NCBI GenBank assembly: GCA_023667765.1
Contig: JAMOZS010000003.1
Span: 57,296-121,295 of the forward strand
Direction of reading: 5' to 3'
Length of the DNA stretch: 64,000 nt
Origin: Roseburia sp.
GTDB taxonomy: Bacteria; Bacillota; Clostridia; Lachnospirales; Lachnospiraceae
The notes under the pieces were generated by a model. That model had not been told where the DNA came from. It made no database searches and was given only the letters and a program-made list of their open reading frames with translations. This document shows positions 51,447-61,671 of this stretch, piece by piece. Position numbers and translations under genes: made by a program. Position 1 is the stretch's first letter; each line of letters begins with the position of its first letter.

Positions 51447-52199
51447 TTATATTCCTTTGCCACAGGCCAATGCTATAAAATACACCTGCTCCACACCCCA
51501 CGCCTCCAGGACGCCGGCCGCTTCATCTACCGTGCTGCCTGTTGTATATATATCATCTACGACTATAACTTTCTTTAATTTTACATCATTTTCTATCACT
51601 TTAAAAGCCTTTTTCAAATTATTTTGCCGTTCTTTTGGATTTTGCTCTTTGAGGGGACTGGTATTTTTGATGCGAACAAGAAGGTTTTCATATACAGGCA
51701 GCCCCGTATAGGTCCCTATTGCACGGGCAAGCAGGCCCGCCTGATTATATCCCCGCTTCCTCTCCCGCTTTTTATGCAGGGGAATCGGAATCAGCCCCTC
51801 CGGTTTTACATGCCCTATGAAGCTCCCCAACCCCCGGGCCACCTCCTCCCCAAAAAAATCCGCATATTCCCGCCTGCCTCCATATTTAAAGCGATAGATA
51901 GAGGGCGCGGCGCTTTCATACTGATACAGCGCCCTCCCCCGAAGGAAGCGATGCTCCCGGGTTCTGCAATCCCTGCACAGCTTCTCCTGCCCTGTTAGCG
52001 CCTTACCGCAGCGCATACACCAGGGAGCCGCTAGAGGCTTCAGCCCCTCCATACAGCCAAGACAGATTTTTTCTCCTCCGGGAACAATTCCATCACACAC
52101 GGGACATCGCAGGGGAAACAAAAGCTGCATCCCGGACGCCCTGATTTCATTCCAGATTTTCTGATACCCCTTCTCTTCCGTTTCCTTCCGAATTCTCAT
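51447..52199 (-). CDS. comFC: ComF-family protein (ComFC-like)
   Basis: About 250 residues from ATG 52199 (MRIRKETEEKG), with GGAGGGGG upstream. The N-terminal part has zinc-binding cysteines (CPVCDGIVPGGEKICLGC, CMRCGKAL, CRDC). The C-terminal phosphoribosyltransferase-like domain has KRGYNQAGLLARAIG and the PRPP motif VIVVDDIYTTGSTVDEA. ComFC takes part in DNA uptake in competent Firmicutes. It lies between recD2 and the yvyF-like gene, with no comFA gene seen next to it. Confidence 0.92.
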   Translation of the reverse strand: MRIRKETEEKGYQKIWNEIRASGMQLLFPLRCPVCDGIVPGGEKICLGCMEGLKPLAAPWCMRCGKALTGQEKLCRDCRTREHRFLRGRALYQYESAAPSIYRFKYGGRREYADFFGEEVARGLGSFIGHVKPEGLIPIPLHKKRERKRGYNQAGLLARAIGTYTGLPVYENLLVRIKNTSPLKEQNPKERQNNLKKAFKVIENDVKLKKVIVVDDIYTTGSTVDEAAGVLEAWGVEQVYFIALACGKGI

Positions 52200-52220
52200 A
52201 GCCGCCCCCTCCACTTGCTT

Positions 52221-54449
52221 TTAAATACCCTGCATTTCGCGAATTCTGTCAGCCAGGGCAGTAAAACGGCTGTTTTCTCTGACATTGTCAATCATATCCC
52301 TCACGACGTCGCTGCTGCCTAAGATAGTCACACAATTCTTCGCCCTGGTAATCGCCGTGTAGAGCAGATTTCTGTTAAAAAGAAGCCTTGGCCCCCCCAA
52401 AAGCGGCAAAATAACCGCCGGATACTCGCTTCCCTGCACCTTATGGATGGTAACCGCATAAGATAGCTCCAGTTCCTCCAGCAGCGCAAAGGGATAAGTA
52501 ACTCTTCTGGCTTCGTCGTATTCCACCACCAGGCTGGCGCTGCCCTCGCTTATTTCTATAATACGGCCCATATCCCCATTAAAAACTCCCATTCCCTTAT
52601 CAACAGGAATCCCGTAGCGGCTCACAATCTCCCATTCAAGCTGATAATTGTTCTTTATCTGCATGACCTTATCCCCCACCCGGTATATCGTATCCCCATG
52701 GATATGTTCCGCCTTACTCCTGTCAGGGGGATTTAAGTAGCGCTGCAAAATAGGATTCAATGTCTCGCAGCCCAGCCCTCCCTTACGCATAGGGGTCAGC
52801 ACCTGAATATCAAAGGGCGTGGCTTTCACATATCCGGGAAGCTTATCCTGTATGAGTTGTATCATATGCTTGTATATGACGTTTATGTCACTTCTCTCCA
52901 ACAGGAAGAAGTCTCGGGATTTATTGTCTAACGCAATTTGTTCCCCTTTGTTAATTCGATGCGCATTGACAACAATGTCACTTTCTCCCGCCTGCCGGAA
53001 AATCTTCTTCAGTATTACCATCGGAAAGCTCTTGCTGCTCATAATATCCCGGAGTACCTGTCCCGGCCCTACGCTGGGAAGCTGATTCACATCCCCCACC
53101 AATATCAGCCGCGTCCCCGGCGTAACAGCCTTAAGCAGCGCCAGAAATAATTGGATATCCACCATGGACATCTCATCTATAATAATCACATCCGCTTCCA
53201 GCGGATTCTCCTCATTGCGCTCGAATCTGGCTCCTCTGCCATCCTCATCAGAAAGAGCGCTGTTTAACTCCAAAAGCCTATGTATTGTCTTTGCCTCATA
53301 GCCGGTGGCTTCCGTCATGCGCTTAGCTGCCCGTCCTGTAGGCGCCGCCAGAAAAATGTCCAGCCGCTCCGACTCAAAGTAACGGATTATCATATTAATG
53401 GTTGTCGTCTTACCTGTACCGGGCCCTCCCGACAGGATAAAAAGTCCGTTTTTGATACATTCCTTCACCGCCTCCAGCTGCAGCTCGTCCAGCTCCATCT
53501 TAAGCTCTCCAGCTAACTGTTCCAGCCTCCTGGAAAGCATGTTTTCCTGGGAAGGAAGAAAATCCGCCTCTGGCACAGGCAGATTCAGTTGATGCAGCAT
53601 TCTTGCGCAATTCAGCTCTGCGTAATAATAGGACGCCGCAAAAACAGCTTCCCCCTTGATAACCACTTTTTTATCCATCATCAGGTTATCCAGCATTGGG
53701 CGAATATTTTCTTCGCTTACCTGCAATAAATCCCTCGCTCTCTCTAACAGAAGCCCCACGGGAAGATAACAATGCCCCTCTCCCACGGCTCTTTGCAGCG
53801 TATACAGCAGACCGCACCGGATGCGATAATCCGAATCCGTATGAATACCGATTTTTGCTGCGATTTCATCGGCAATACGAAAGCCTACCCCATTTATATC
53901 CTCCGCCAGACGATAAGGGTTCTCCTTCATTACTCCATATAATTCCATACCATAGGTATTGTATATTTTTACCGCCAGCGTATTGGATATGCCATATTGC
54001 CCAAGATACACCAAAGCCTCCCGCAAATCCTTCTTTTCCTCCAGCTGTACCGCAATCTCCTGAGCCTTACGCTCACTGATGCCTTTAATTTCTGTCAGGC
54101 GCTCAGGCTCCTCCTCCATAATGCGAAAGGTATCGTCCCCAAATTTTTTTACAATACGGGCGGCCAGCGCCGCTCCCACTCCCTTTACAGCCCCGGAGCC
54201 CAGATATCTTTCGATATCGGCGCTACTTTTAGGCTTTATCGTCCGATAACCGCTTATCTTAAACTGGCTCCCGTATACCGGATGATCCACAAACTCCCCC
54301 TGGGCCTCAAGGCTTTCTCCCTGGCTCAGGCCCTTACATACCCCCACACAGGTAATCTCCTCCCCTTCCGCCATCAGATTCAGCACCGTATATCCGTTCT
54401 CGTTATTCTGAAAAATAATATGCTCTACATAGCCGCTTACTGTTTCCAT
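52221..54449 (-). CDS. recD2: ATP-dependent DNA helicase RecD2
   Basis: About 742 residues counted from ATG 54449 (METVSGYVEHIIF), the family N-terminus; an earlier in-frame ATG at 54506 is possible and the ribosome binding site of the chosen one (AGGAG, 13 bases away) is long-spaced. Motifs: an OB-like and helix-hairpin-helix N-terminus (VKGVGAALAARIVKKFG), Walker A GGPGTGKTTTINMI, Walker B VIIDEMSMVD, GDVNQLPSVGPG, and the late YAVTIHKVQGSEYPAVIL. RecD2 is a 5'-3' helicase involved in DNA repair and recombination, independent of RecBC. It heads the operon with comFC. Confidence 0.93.
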   Translation of the reverse strand: METVSGYVEHIIFQNNENGYTVLNLMAEGEEITCVGVCKGLSQGESLEAQGEFVDHPVYGSQFKISGYRTIKPKSSADIERYLGSGAVKGVGAALAARIVKKFGDDTFRIMEEEPERLTEIKGISERKAQEIAVQLEEKKDLREALVYLGQYGISNTLAVKIYNTYGMELYGVMKENPYRLAEDINGVGFRIADEIAAKIGIHTDSDYRIRCGLLYTLQRAVGEGHCYLPVGLLLERARDLLQVSEENIRPMLDNLMMDKKVVIKGEAVFAASYYYAELNCARMLHQLNLPVPEADFLPSQENMLSRRLEQLAGELKMELDELQLEAVKECIKNGLFILSGGPGTGKTTTINMIIRYFESERLDIFLAAPTGRAAKRMTEATGYEAKTIHRLLELNSALSDEDGRGARFERNEENPLEADVIIIDEMSMVDIQLFLALLKAVTPGTRLILVGDVNQLPSVGPGQVLRDIMSSKSFPMVILKKIFRQAGESDIVVNAHRINKGEQIALDNKSRDFFLLERSDINVIYKHMIQLIQDKLPGYVKATPFDIQVLTPMRKGGLGCETLNPILQRYLNPPDRSKAEHIHGDTIYRVGDKVMQIKNNYQLEWEIVSRYGIPVDKGMGVFNGDMGRIIEISEGSASLVVEYDEARRVTYPFALLEELELSYAVTIHKVQGSEYPAVILPLLGGPRLLFNRNLLYTAITRAKNCVTILGSSDVVRDMIDNVRENSRFTALADRIREMQGI

Positions 54450-54624
54450 ATCGCCATACCATCTCCTGTATTTGTCTGTTACAGGCTCACTTTCTGGGTA
54501 TTCCATTCCCCCGTGCAAAGCAGGTATTATGATGGGGAAATGATATACCGGATTTCGTTTATAAGTATTTCCGTCAGTCAGGATTGTGCTTCCGAAAGCG
54601 AAAGCTGTGAAATAGGAATAGACA

Positions 54625-54646
54625 GAGAGCTCTTTGCAGAGCTCTC
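54625..54646 (-). terminator. hairpin after the flagellar/mbl run
   Basis: Perfect nine-bp stem GAGAGCTCT/AGAGCTCTC with a TTGC loop, 57 bases after the rod-binding protein stop. On the minus strand only a weak T-rich stretch follows. Confidence 0.5.
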
Positions 54647-54702
54647 ACAAAATATCAATATACACGGTATCATACACCGCTCAAAAGCCTTATCGAATCA
54701 TT

Positions 54703-55071
54703 TTACAGAGTCACTTTTACCGTATCGTTATCCATACCATAATTACGCCTCATCTGCTCATAAAGCATCTGAGCCAGACCCAGACCATTCTGCTCTGTGG
54801 AATCTGCCGCTATCTTCTGTACCGCCTGATCCTTGAAATAATCAATCATCGTACTGTCAGAGGTAGATTCATCCATGGTAACGGTTTTCTGCATTTCCTT
54901 GAAAACCTGCTCCAGAAAATAACTCTCGAACTGTTTACAGACATCCATCAGCTCATCATCCGTAGCCTTGGAATAGTCATTCTTTAACTGTCCCTCCAGC
55001 TTGTCGGCTGATTGGCTGGCGGCTTTGGAATAGATATCGTCATAAGAGGAAGTCAAACCCGAAATATCCAT
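54703..55071 (-). CDS. flagellar rod-binding protein (FlgJ N-domain-like)
   Basis: A 122-residue protein with the FlgJ N-terminal domain: DDELMDVCKQFESYFLEQVF, KEMQKTV, DSTMIDYFKDQAVQKIAADS and the ending LAQMLYEQMRRNYG. In enterobacteria this domain caps rod assembly and is fused to a muramidase; the short form without muramidase is common in Firmicutes. It follows the FlgG-like gene, so the run mbl-flhO-flhP-rod-binding protein is intact. Start ATG 55071 has AAAGGA upstream. Confidence 0.87.
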   Translation of the reverse strand: MDISGLTSSYDDIYSKAASQSADKLEGQLKNDYSKATDDELMDVCKQFESYFLEQVFKEMQKTVTMDESTSDSTMIDYFKDQAVQKIAADSTEQNGLGLAQMLYEQMRRNYGMDNDTVKVTL

Positions 55072-55114
55072 ATAAATCCTTTCTGCACCTATAGGGCGTC
55101 TTTTATCTTACTTT

Positions 55115-55930
55115 TTATCGTCTCAGATTATTAGCCTGCTGCAGCATCTCATCGGAGGCTGTTATCGCCTTGGAGTTCAACTCATACGCACGCTGCGCTA
55201 CAATCATGTTTACCATCTCGTCCACTACCTGTACGTTAGAGCCCTCCAGATAGCCCTGAATCACCGTAGTCTTTTCTACATTATTATTCAAAGCCTCATT
55301 GATTGCCTGACCGCTGGCGGCTGTCTGCTGATAAAGGCTGTCGCTGAGCTTATACAGGCCGTTAGGATTATTAAACTGGAATAAACCTATGGTAATACCC
55401 ATCGACTGAGGCTGATTCTGCTCATTCGGATAACAGAGCGTTCCATCCTTCGCTACAACTATGTTGCTGACATTGTATTCCGAACTTAAAATAATCGGAT
55501 TTCCCCGGGAATCCAGAACCGGAAAACCTTCCGAGTCGGCCAGCATGTTACCGTTCGCCGCAATGGCAAATTTGAAATTACCGTTTCTGGTATAATATGT
55601 ATTGCCGTCTCTGCCCCTCACCGCAAAGAAGCCCTTTCCGTCTAAGGCAAAGGATGTATCGCTTTCGGAGGACAGCAAATTACCGGTTGTAAATTTCGAA
55701 GAAATGGATGCGTTCCGCACACCCAATCCCACCTGAGCGCTTCCGGGCTTTGTATCGCCATTTGCAGAAGTAGTCTTTGTCTGTATATTTTGATAGAGCA
55801 AACTTTTAAACTCGTTCATCTGCGTCTTATAACCCGTGGTATTTACATTTGCCAGATTATTGGCTATCGTATCCACATTCGTCTGCTGTGCAATCATGCC
55901 TGTGGCGGCTGTCCATAAACTGCGTACCAT
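55115..55930 (-). CDS. flhP: flagellar rod/hook protein FlhP (FlgG-like)
   Basis: A 271-residue flagellar axial protein. The N-terminal motif IANNLANVNTTGYK and the C-terminal GYLEGSNVQVVDEMVNMIVAQRAYELNSK are both intact, and the central part has FALDGKGFFAVRGRDGNTYYTRNGNF. It forms part of the distal rod. Order mbl-flhO-flhP matches Bacillus, where the two genes encode the FlgF/FlgG-like rod proteins. It is 98 bases after flhO, a gap that shows nothing obvious. Confidence 0.9.
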   Translation of the reverse strand: MVRSLWTAATGMIAQQTNVDTIANNLANVNTTGYKTQMNEFKSLLYQNIQTKTTSANGDTKPGSAQVGLGVRNASISSKFTTGNLLSSESDTSFALDGKGFFAVRGRDGNTYYTRNGNFKFAIAANGNMLADSEGFPVLDSRGNPIILSSEYNVSNIVVAKDGTLCYPNEQNQPQSMGITIGLFQFNNPNGLYKLSDSLYQQTAASGQAINEALNNNVEKTTVIQGYLEGSNVQVVDEMVNMIVAQRAYELNSKAITASDEMLQQANNLRR

Positions 55931-56028
55931 ACTTATTCCTCCATTGCCAAAATTTTTCTGTCCTTTTCTTATCGGTTATCTGTCTCGGTATCTATCCACA
56001 AGAACCATCTATACCTGACGGGAATGTC

Positions 56029-56808
56029 TTACTGAACTCTGCCCAGCTGAGAAACTGCTATTTCCAGCGACTCATCATAGGTCTGGACAATCTTCTGATT
56101 ACTCTCATAGGCCCGGGTGATGCTGATTAAGTTCACCATTTCCGATACTGTCTGGACATTGGACATCTCCAGGTAGCCCGAATTAATTTCCGCATCCGAG
56201 CTGATGGTTCTTGCTCCCTCCAAGGGGCGGAAATAGGTCTCGCCGTATCTCTCAAGATAATTGTAATCCTCAAAATCCATTAACTGAATCCGGGCAATAT
56301 TTTGCTCGTCCTGAGAAATCCAGCCATCCTTTGTAATCGTAGTATCCTTCAGGGTATCAATCCTGATACGGCGATTCTGCGTATCCAGCACATAATCACC
56401 CTCCTGGGTTACCAGATAACCCTCTCTGGTCAATGTAAACTGACCGGCTCTGGTATACATGGTAGAGGTTTCTCCCGCCTTATTGGTAAATTCTATGGCA
56501 AAAAAGCCATCTCCCGCTATAGCCAAATCATAGGTATTATCCGTAATGCGGAAAGAACCCTGGGTATAATCGGTATAGTTTTCACCGATTTTAACACCCG
56601 GATTATTGATGCCTGTGCGCCGCACATTCATCTCTCCCTCGGAAGCGTCCTTAATTTTAACCGTGAGAATATCATCGAAGGACTGACTGGTTGAGCCCTC
56701 CTTCTTAAAACCTACGGTAGACGCATTGGCAAGATTATTGGTCAGAATATCCATTCTATTCTGCTCATTTAACAACCCTGTATGTGCAATATATAAGCCC
56801 TTGAGCAT
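56029..56808 (-). CDS. flhO: flagellar rod/hook protein FlhO (FlgF-like)
   Basis: About 259 residues from ATG 56808 (MLKGLYIAHTGLLNEQNR), with AGAGGTGG just upstream; a longer in-frame reading exists but lacks the family start. The motif ILTNNLANASTVGFKK, central DLAIAGDGFFAIEF and C-terminal GYLEMSNVQTVSEMVNLISITRAYESNQK mark it as a rod protein of the FlgF/FlgG group. It lies between mbl and flhP, the Bacillus arrangement. Confidence 0.9.
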   Translation of the reverse strand: MLKGLYIAHTGLLNEQNRMDILTNNLANASTVGFKKEGSTSQSFDDILTVKIKDASEGEMNVRRTGINNPGVKIGENYTDYTQGSFRITDNTYDLAIAGDGFFAIEFTNKAGETSTMYTRAGQFTLTREGYLVTQEGDYVLDTQNRRIRIDTLKDTTITKDGWISQDEQNIARIQLMDFEDYNYLERYGETYFRPLEGARTISSDAEINSGYLEMSNVQTVSEMVNLISITRAYESNQKIVQTYDESLEIAVSQLGRVQ

Positions 56809-56924
56809 ATGCCACCTCTTTCTTTCTGATAGCTGCACGGTATTCCGCTTTCGTTTCCCGACCACTCGGTTCCGCAATGCATACGTCTGTAAATCCTGCG
56901 GCGCCGCATGGCTGAACAATTCCC

Positions 56925-57917
56925 TTAATTCTCTCTGTATCCCGAGAGGAACTCCACATATTTGCCGGTTCCGATGGCAACTGCGGTCATCGGATCCTCC
57001 GCTGTCATGGTATTAATGCCGGTTCTTGCAGAGATTAACTCCTCAAGACCTCTAAGCAGGCTTCCGCCGCCGGTAAGTACAATACCTCTGTCCGCTATAT
57101 CTGCAGCCAGCTCCGGAGGCGTCTTTTCCAGTACGCTGTGAATCGTCTCAACAATCTGCGCCGTTGTCTCCCGCAGAGCCTCCTCGGTTTCCTCAGAGGA
57201 AACCTTTACGGTCTTTGGCAGACCCGTTACCAGATTACGGCCTCTCACATCCATGTAATCCACTTCCGGTCTCTTATAGGCACAGCCTATCTTAATCTTC
57301 AAATCCTCGGCCGTTCTCTCACCAATCAAAAGATTATGCTTTTTACGCATATAACGCACAATGGCCTCATCAAAATCATCACCAGCAATCTTAATGGAAG
57401 CGCTGACCACTGTGCCCCCCAGAGAAATAACGGCAATATCAGAAGTACCGCCGCCGATATCTACAATCATGTTGCCGCAGGGCTTGGAAATATCAATTCC
57501 CGCGCCGATAGCTGCTGCAATAGGCTCCTCTATAATAGAAACCTCCTTGGCTCCGGTCTGATAGGTAGCATCTTCCACAGCCTTCTTCTCCACCTCGGTA
57601 ACACCGCTGGGAACACACACCGCAATGCGGGGTCTGCGAAAAGTTCTCTTACCCAAAGCCTTCTGAATGAAATATTTCATCATCTTCTCTGTAACGGTAT
57701 AATCGGATATCACGCCCTGACGAAGCGGCCTGACCGCTACGATATTCCCGGGCGTTCTGCCCAGCATCAACCTGGCGTCTTCCCCGATAGCTTTTATTTT
57801 ATTGGTGTCGCGGTCAAAGGCCACCACGGACGGCTCCTTTAATACAACGCCTTTTCCTCTAATGTAAACCAGAATACTGGCTGTACCCAGGTCAATACCG
57901 ATATCTGTACACTGCAT
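56925..57917 (-). CDS. mbl: MreB-like actin homologue (Mbl)
   Basis: A 330-residue actin-fold cell-shape protein. DIGIDLGTASILVYIRGKG gives phosphate-1, ICVPSGVTEVEKKAVEDAT the connecting part, MIVDIGGGTSDIAVISLGG phosphate-2 and GIVLTGGGSLLRGLEELI the adenosine motif. MreB/Mbl filaments guide wall synthesis along the cell side. The linkage with flhO-flhP points to Mbl rather than MreB, which would be linked to mreCD. Start ATG 57917 has AAAGGGG upstream at slightly long spacing. Confidence 0.9.
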   Translation of the reverse strand: MQCTDIGIDLGTASILVYIRGKGVVLKEPSVVAFDRDTNKIKAIGEDARLMLGRTPGNIVAVRPLRQGVISDYTVTEKMMKYFIQKALGKRTFRRPRIAVCVPSGVTEVEKKAVEDATYQTGAKEVSIIEEPIAAAIGAGIDISKPCGNMIVDIGGGTSDIAVISLGGTVVSASIKIAGDDFDEAIVRYMRKKHNLLIGERTAEDLKIKIGCAYKRPEVDYMDVRGRNLVTGLPKTVKVSSEETEEALRETTAQIVETIHSVLEKTPPELAADIADRGIVLTGGGSLLRGLEELISARTGINTMTAEDPMTAVAIGTGKYVEFLSGYREN

Positions 57918-57981
57918 CTATAAATACCCCTTTCTATTGGTAGTTATTTCTTTTTTGAAAAATTATGGTCATACATAATGT

Positions 57982-57987
57982 ATTATA
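57982..57987 (-). promoter_or_regulatory. -10 element of the mbl promoter
   Basis: TATAAT on the minus strand, 65 bases before the mbl start. A -35 is weak (ATGAAA with a 16-base spacer). The 238-base stretch 57918-58155 otherwise shows no gene; a clear uvrA terminator was not found. Confidence 0.45.
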
Positions 57988-58155
57988 ACCGAAACTTTTC
58001 CATTTTCATAGGGTATTTATAAAAAATTTTAAAAAAACTGGATACAGAAAACAAAAACAGACTCCTCTGTCCTCTCTCCTGCATCCATGCTTTTACATTT
58101 TACTGTTATGGCTATATTTTTTATCGGTTCATCTGCTCCAATACTTTAGCGCTGA

Positions 58156-61062
58156 TTACAATTTTGTATTGTTTTTTTCCTGAAGCTCTCTGGCCCGTTC
58201 CAGCATTTTCCTGACATAGACTCCGGTATAGGACTTTTTATTCTTTATAATCTCCTCCGGCGTGCCCCTGGCAATGACGGTACCGCCCCGGTCGCCGCCT
58301 TCCGGCCCGATGTCGATAATGTAATCCGCCGTTTTAATTACATCCAGATTATGCTCAATCACTACCACCGTATTCCCGCCGTCCGCAAGCCTGTGCAGAA
58401 TCTCCACCAGCTTATGCACATCCGCAAAATGAAGTCCTGTCGTCGGCTCGTCCAGAATATAAATTGTCTTTCCGGTACTCCTTTTGGAAAGCTCCGTGGC
58501 AAGCTTAATACGCTGAGCTTCCCCTCCCGAAAGCGTGGTGGAAGGCTGCCCCAGTTTCACATAGGAAAGTCCCACATCATATAATGTCTCAATCTTACGG
58601 CGAATAGAGGGCAAATTTTCAAAGAAAGGCAGCGCCTCTTCCACCGTCATATCCAACACCTCAAAAATACTCTTTCCCTTATATTTCACATCCAAAGTCT
58701 CGCGGTTATAACGCTTCCCCCCGCAGACCTCGCAGGGTACATATACATCCGGCAGGAAATGCATCTCTATTTTAATGATACCGTCGCCCCCGCAGGCCTC
58801 GCAGCGGCCGCCCTTTACATTAAAGGAGAAACGTCCCTTGCCGTAGCCCTTTGCCTTGGCGTCCGCCGTTTGGGCAAACAAATCCCTGATTTGGTCAAAT
58901 ACTCCTGTATAGGTGGCAGGATTGGAACGGGGCGTACGTCCGATAGGGGACTGGTCTATATCTATCACCTTATCCAGCTGCTCCATACCCTCTATTCCCT
59001 TATGCTTGCCGGGAATACACCTCGCCCGGTTCAAATCTCTTGCCAGATGCTTATACAAAACCTCATTTACCAGAGAACTCTTCCCGGAACCTGACACCCC
59101 TGTTACACAAGTCATAACCCCCAGCGGAAAGGCAACATCTATATTTTTCAGATTATTCTCCCGGGCCCCCTTTACCGTGAGCCACCCTGTAGGCTTCCTG
59201 CGCTGCTCAGGCACAGGAACACTACGCTTACCGCTCAGATACTGTCCGGTAACGGATTCCTCCACGGCCATAATCTCTCCGGCATCCCCCATGGCAACCA
59301 CTTCTCCTCCATGAGAGCCGGCTCCCGGCCCGATATCCACTATATAATCCGCTGCCAGCATGGTATCCTCGTCATGCTCCACTACAATCAGCGTATTACC
59401 CAAATCCCGTAGATTTTTCAGCGTATTCAACAATTTGTCATTATCCCGCTGATGCAGTCCGATACTGGGCTCATCCAGAATATAGCAGACGCCTACCAAT
59501 CCGGAACCTATCTGCGTAGCCAGACGAATCCGTTGCGCCTCCCCTCCTGAAAGCGTAGCCGTCGCCCTGGAAAGAGAAAGATACTCCAGTCCCACATCCA
59601 CCAGGAAACCTACTCTGGCTCTGATTTCCTTCAATATCTGTTTTCCGATAAGCTGCTGCTGGCTGGTCAGCTGCAAACCCCCCAGGAACTCCTGCAACTG
59701 CAAAACAGACATGCTGGTAACCTCATAAATGTTTTTATCGGAGACAGTGACCGCCAGCGACTCCTTCTTTAAACGCATTCCGCTGCATTCCTTACAGGGG
59801 GTAATCCGCATATAAGTCTCGTACTCCTGTTTCATCGTCTCGGAAAAGGTTTCCTTATATTTACGTTCCACATTCTTAATCAATCCCTCAAAGGCCACCG
59901 GATAAACGCCTCTTCCCCTCTGGCCCACATAATAAACATCCACCTGCTTCCCGTTTGTTCCATGAATCAAAATATCCTGAATCTTCTTGGGATATTGCTC
60001 AAAAGGCGTGTCCAAATCAAAATCATATTCTTTGCACAGAGCCTGCAGCACGGCATTCGTAAAGCTGGACTTGTCTGCACAGGACTGCCAGCCCGTAACG
60101 GTAATCGCCCCCTGCTGAATGCTCAGCGTTTTATCCGGTATCATCAGGTCGATATCAAACTCCATCTTATATCCCAAGCCAAAACACACCGGGCAGGCGC
60201 CAAAGGGATTATTAAAGGAAAAGCTTCTGGGCTCCAGCTCGCTGATGCTGATGCCGCAATCAGGGCAGGCAAAGTTCTGGCTGAAATTCATGGCCTCTCC
60301 GCCAATGATATCCACCACCAGAAGCCCGGACGCTAAATCCAGCACATTTTCAACGGAATCTGCCAGACGTCTCTCAATTCCCGGCTTAATTACCAGTCTG
60401 TCCACCACAATATCAATATTGTGTTTGATGTTTTTGTCCAGACTGATTTCCTCCGTCAGCTCGTACATACTGTCATCGATTCTCACACGCACATAACCGC
60501 TGCGAGCCGCCCGTTCCAGCACCTTCTCATGCTGCCCCTTACGCCCCCGTACCACCGGAGCCAGCAGCTGGATTTTCGTCCCCTCCTCCAGCGCCATAAT
60601 CTGGTCTACCATCTGGTCTACGCTTTGTCTGGCAATCTCCCGGCCGCATTTCGGACAATGAGGAATCCCTATCCTTGCATATAAAAGGCGGAAATAATCA
60701 TAAATCTCCGTCACCGTGCCCACTGTAGAACGGGGATTTCTGTTCGTTGACTTCTGGTCGATGGAAATGGCCGGAGAAAGCCCGTCAATCCGCTCTACAT
60801 TAGGCTTCTCCATCTGTCCCAAAAACTGTCGGGCATAAGAGGACAGAGATTCCATATAACGTCTCTGACCCTCCGCATAGATGGTATCAAAGGCCAGAGA
60901 GGACTTCCCGGAGCCTGACATTCCTGTAAGCACTACCAGCTGATTCCTGGGAATATCCACATCAATACTTTTCAAATTATGTTCATTGGCTCCCCGGATT
61001 TTGATATATTCTCCCGCCTGTTTTCGGGGTAAAATCTTTAATGCGTTTTCTGTCGTTTCCAT
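58156..61062 (-). CDS. uvrA: excinuclease ABC subunit A
   Basis: About 968 residues from ATG 61062 ([15 protein letters not shown]), with AAGAGGTACAGG upstream. Two ABC ATPase units are complete: Walker [15 protein letters not shown] and [17 protein letters not shown] signature LSGGEAQRI twice, Walker [11 protein letters not shown] and [10 protein letters not shown]. Zinc modules are seen in CPKCG/CPDCG...CPVC and CEACGGDG...CEVCGG. UvrA finds bulky DNA lesions and loads UvrB. It is last in a uvrB-nudix-uvrA run, 64 bases after the Nudix gene. Confidence 0.97.
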   Translation of the reverse strand: METTENALKILPRKQAGEYIKIRGANEHNLKSIDVDIPRNQLVVLTGMSGSGKSSLAFDTIYAEGQRRYMESLSSYARQFLGQMEKPNVERIDGLSPAISIDQKSTNRNPRSTVGTVTEIYDYFRLLYARIGIPHCPKCGREIARQSVDQMVDQIMALEEGTKIQLLAPVVRGRKGQHEKVLERAARSGYVRVRIDDSMYELTEEISLDKNIKHNIDIVVDRLVIKPGIERRLADSVENVLDLASGLLVVDIIGGEAMNFSQNFACPDCGISISELEPRSFSFNNPFGACPVCFGLGYKMEFDIDLMIPDKTLSIQQGAITVTGWQSCADKSSFTNAVLQALCKEYDFDLDTPFEQYPKKIQDILIHGTNGKQVDVYYVGQRGRGVYPVAFEGLIKNVERKYKETFSETMKQEYETYMRITPCKECSGMRLKKESLAVTVSDKNIYEVTSMSVLQLQEFLGGLQLTSQQQLIGKQILKEIRARVGFLVDVGLEYLSLSRATATLSGGEAQRIRLATQIGSGLVGVCYILDEPSIGLHQRDNDKLLNTLKNLRDLGNTLIVVEHDEDTMLAADYIVDIGPGAGSHGGEVVAMGDAGEIMAVEESVTGQYLSGKRSVPVPEQRRKPTGWLTVKGARENNLKNIDVAFPLGVMTCVTGVSGSGKSSLVNEVLYKHLARDLNRARCIPGKHKGIEGMEQLDKVIDIDQSPIGRTPRSNPATYTGVFDQIRDLFAQTADAKAKGYGKGRFSFNVKGGRCEACGGDGIIKIEMHFLPDVYVPCEVCGGKRYNRETLDVKYKGKSIFEVLDMTVEEALPFFENLPSIRRKIETLYDVGLSYVKLGQPSTTLSGGEAQRIKLATELSKRSTGKTIYILDEPTTGLHFADVHKLVEILHRLADGGNTVVVIEHNLDVIKTADYIIDIGPEGGDRGGTVIARGTPEEIIKNKKSYTGVYVRKMLERARELQEKNNTKL

Positions 61063-61126
61063 ACCTGTACCTCTTTTGCTTATCTGTTTATTCCTCTGCA
61101 TCCGGCTTTCTTTCAGCTATTAAACA

Positions 61127-61654
61127 TTAATTGCCTGATTCCGGCGGTTTATGCAAATAACCCGCCCTCTCCAGAAATCCCTGATACCTTCTTCTCTGAC
61201 TCCCAATCATTTCACCGGAATTCACGAACTCAATAAATTCCCGCTCGCTCATCCATTTATATGCCACTGTCTCCCCCGCCTGCAGCCGGACGGCCGTCTT
61301 ATCACAATCCACCATACATAAATAACAATAAAATATAGTTCCTCTCTCCCGATAGATTTCATATCCAACCTGGGTAAACGATTCTGCGCAGATACCTGTC
61401 TCCTCCCAAAGCTCCCGCCTGATACACGTAGGCCCGTCCTCCCCCTTCAGGGCGGAACCTCCGGCGGTAGCTTCCCATTCTCCCGGATGTGTCTCTTTCG
61501 CAAAATCTCTCTGCATCAAAAGATAATCTCCGTCCGCATGCCGCACCAACGCCTCGCAAACCATATGATATAAACCCTGGGGAAGCGCCTCTCCCCGAAT
61601 CAAATCCACTCCCGCAAGCGAACCGTCCTCATAATAGCCGTCCCATATTTCCAT
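61127..61654 (-). CDS. Nudix hydrolase
   Basis: A 175-residue protein with the complete Nudix box GGSALKGEDGPTCIRRELWEETGI split as GGSALKGE and RELWEETGI, near residues 65-88. The surrounding DYLLMQRDFAKETHPGEWE and AYKWMSEREFIEFVNSGEM resemble the YfcD/isopentenyl-isomerase-like Nudix group. Members hydrolyse nucleoside diphosphates linked to another group, often as clean-up enzymes. Its place between uvrB and uvrA suggests pool cleansing linked to DNA repair, but the substrate is unknown. Start ATG 61654 has GGGAGGAAGG upstream. Confidence 0.88.
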   Translation of the reverse strand: MEIWDGYYEDGSLAGVDLIRGEALPQGLYHMVCEALVRHADGDYLLMQRDFAKETHPGEWEATAGGSALKGEDGPTCIRRELWEETGICAESFTQVGYEIYRERGTIFYCYLCMVDCDKTAVRLQAGETVAYKWMSEREFIEFVNSGEMIGSQRRRYQGFLERAGYLHKPPESGN

Positions 61655-61671
61655 GACACCTTCCTCCCGGG

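Noticed and set aside
56809-56919. 37-residue N-terminal extension of the FlhO-like protein
   Set aside because: Rod proteins start directly with the MLKGLY-type segment, and AGAGGTGG is placed for ATG 56808.
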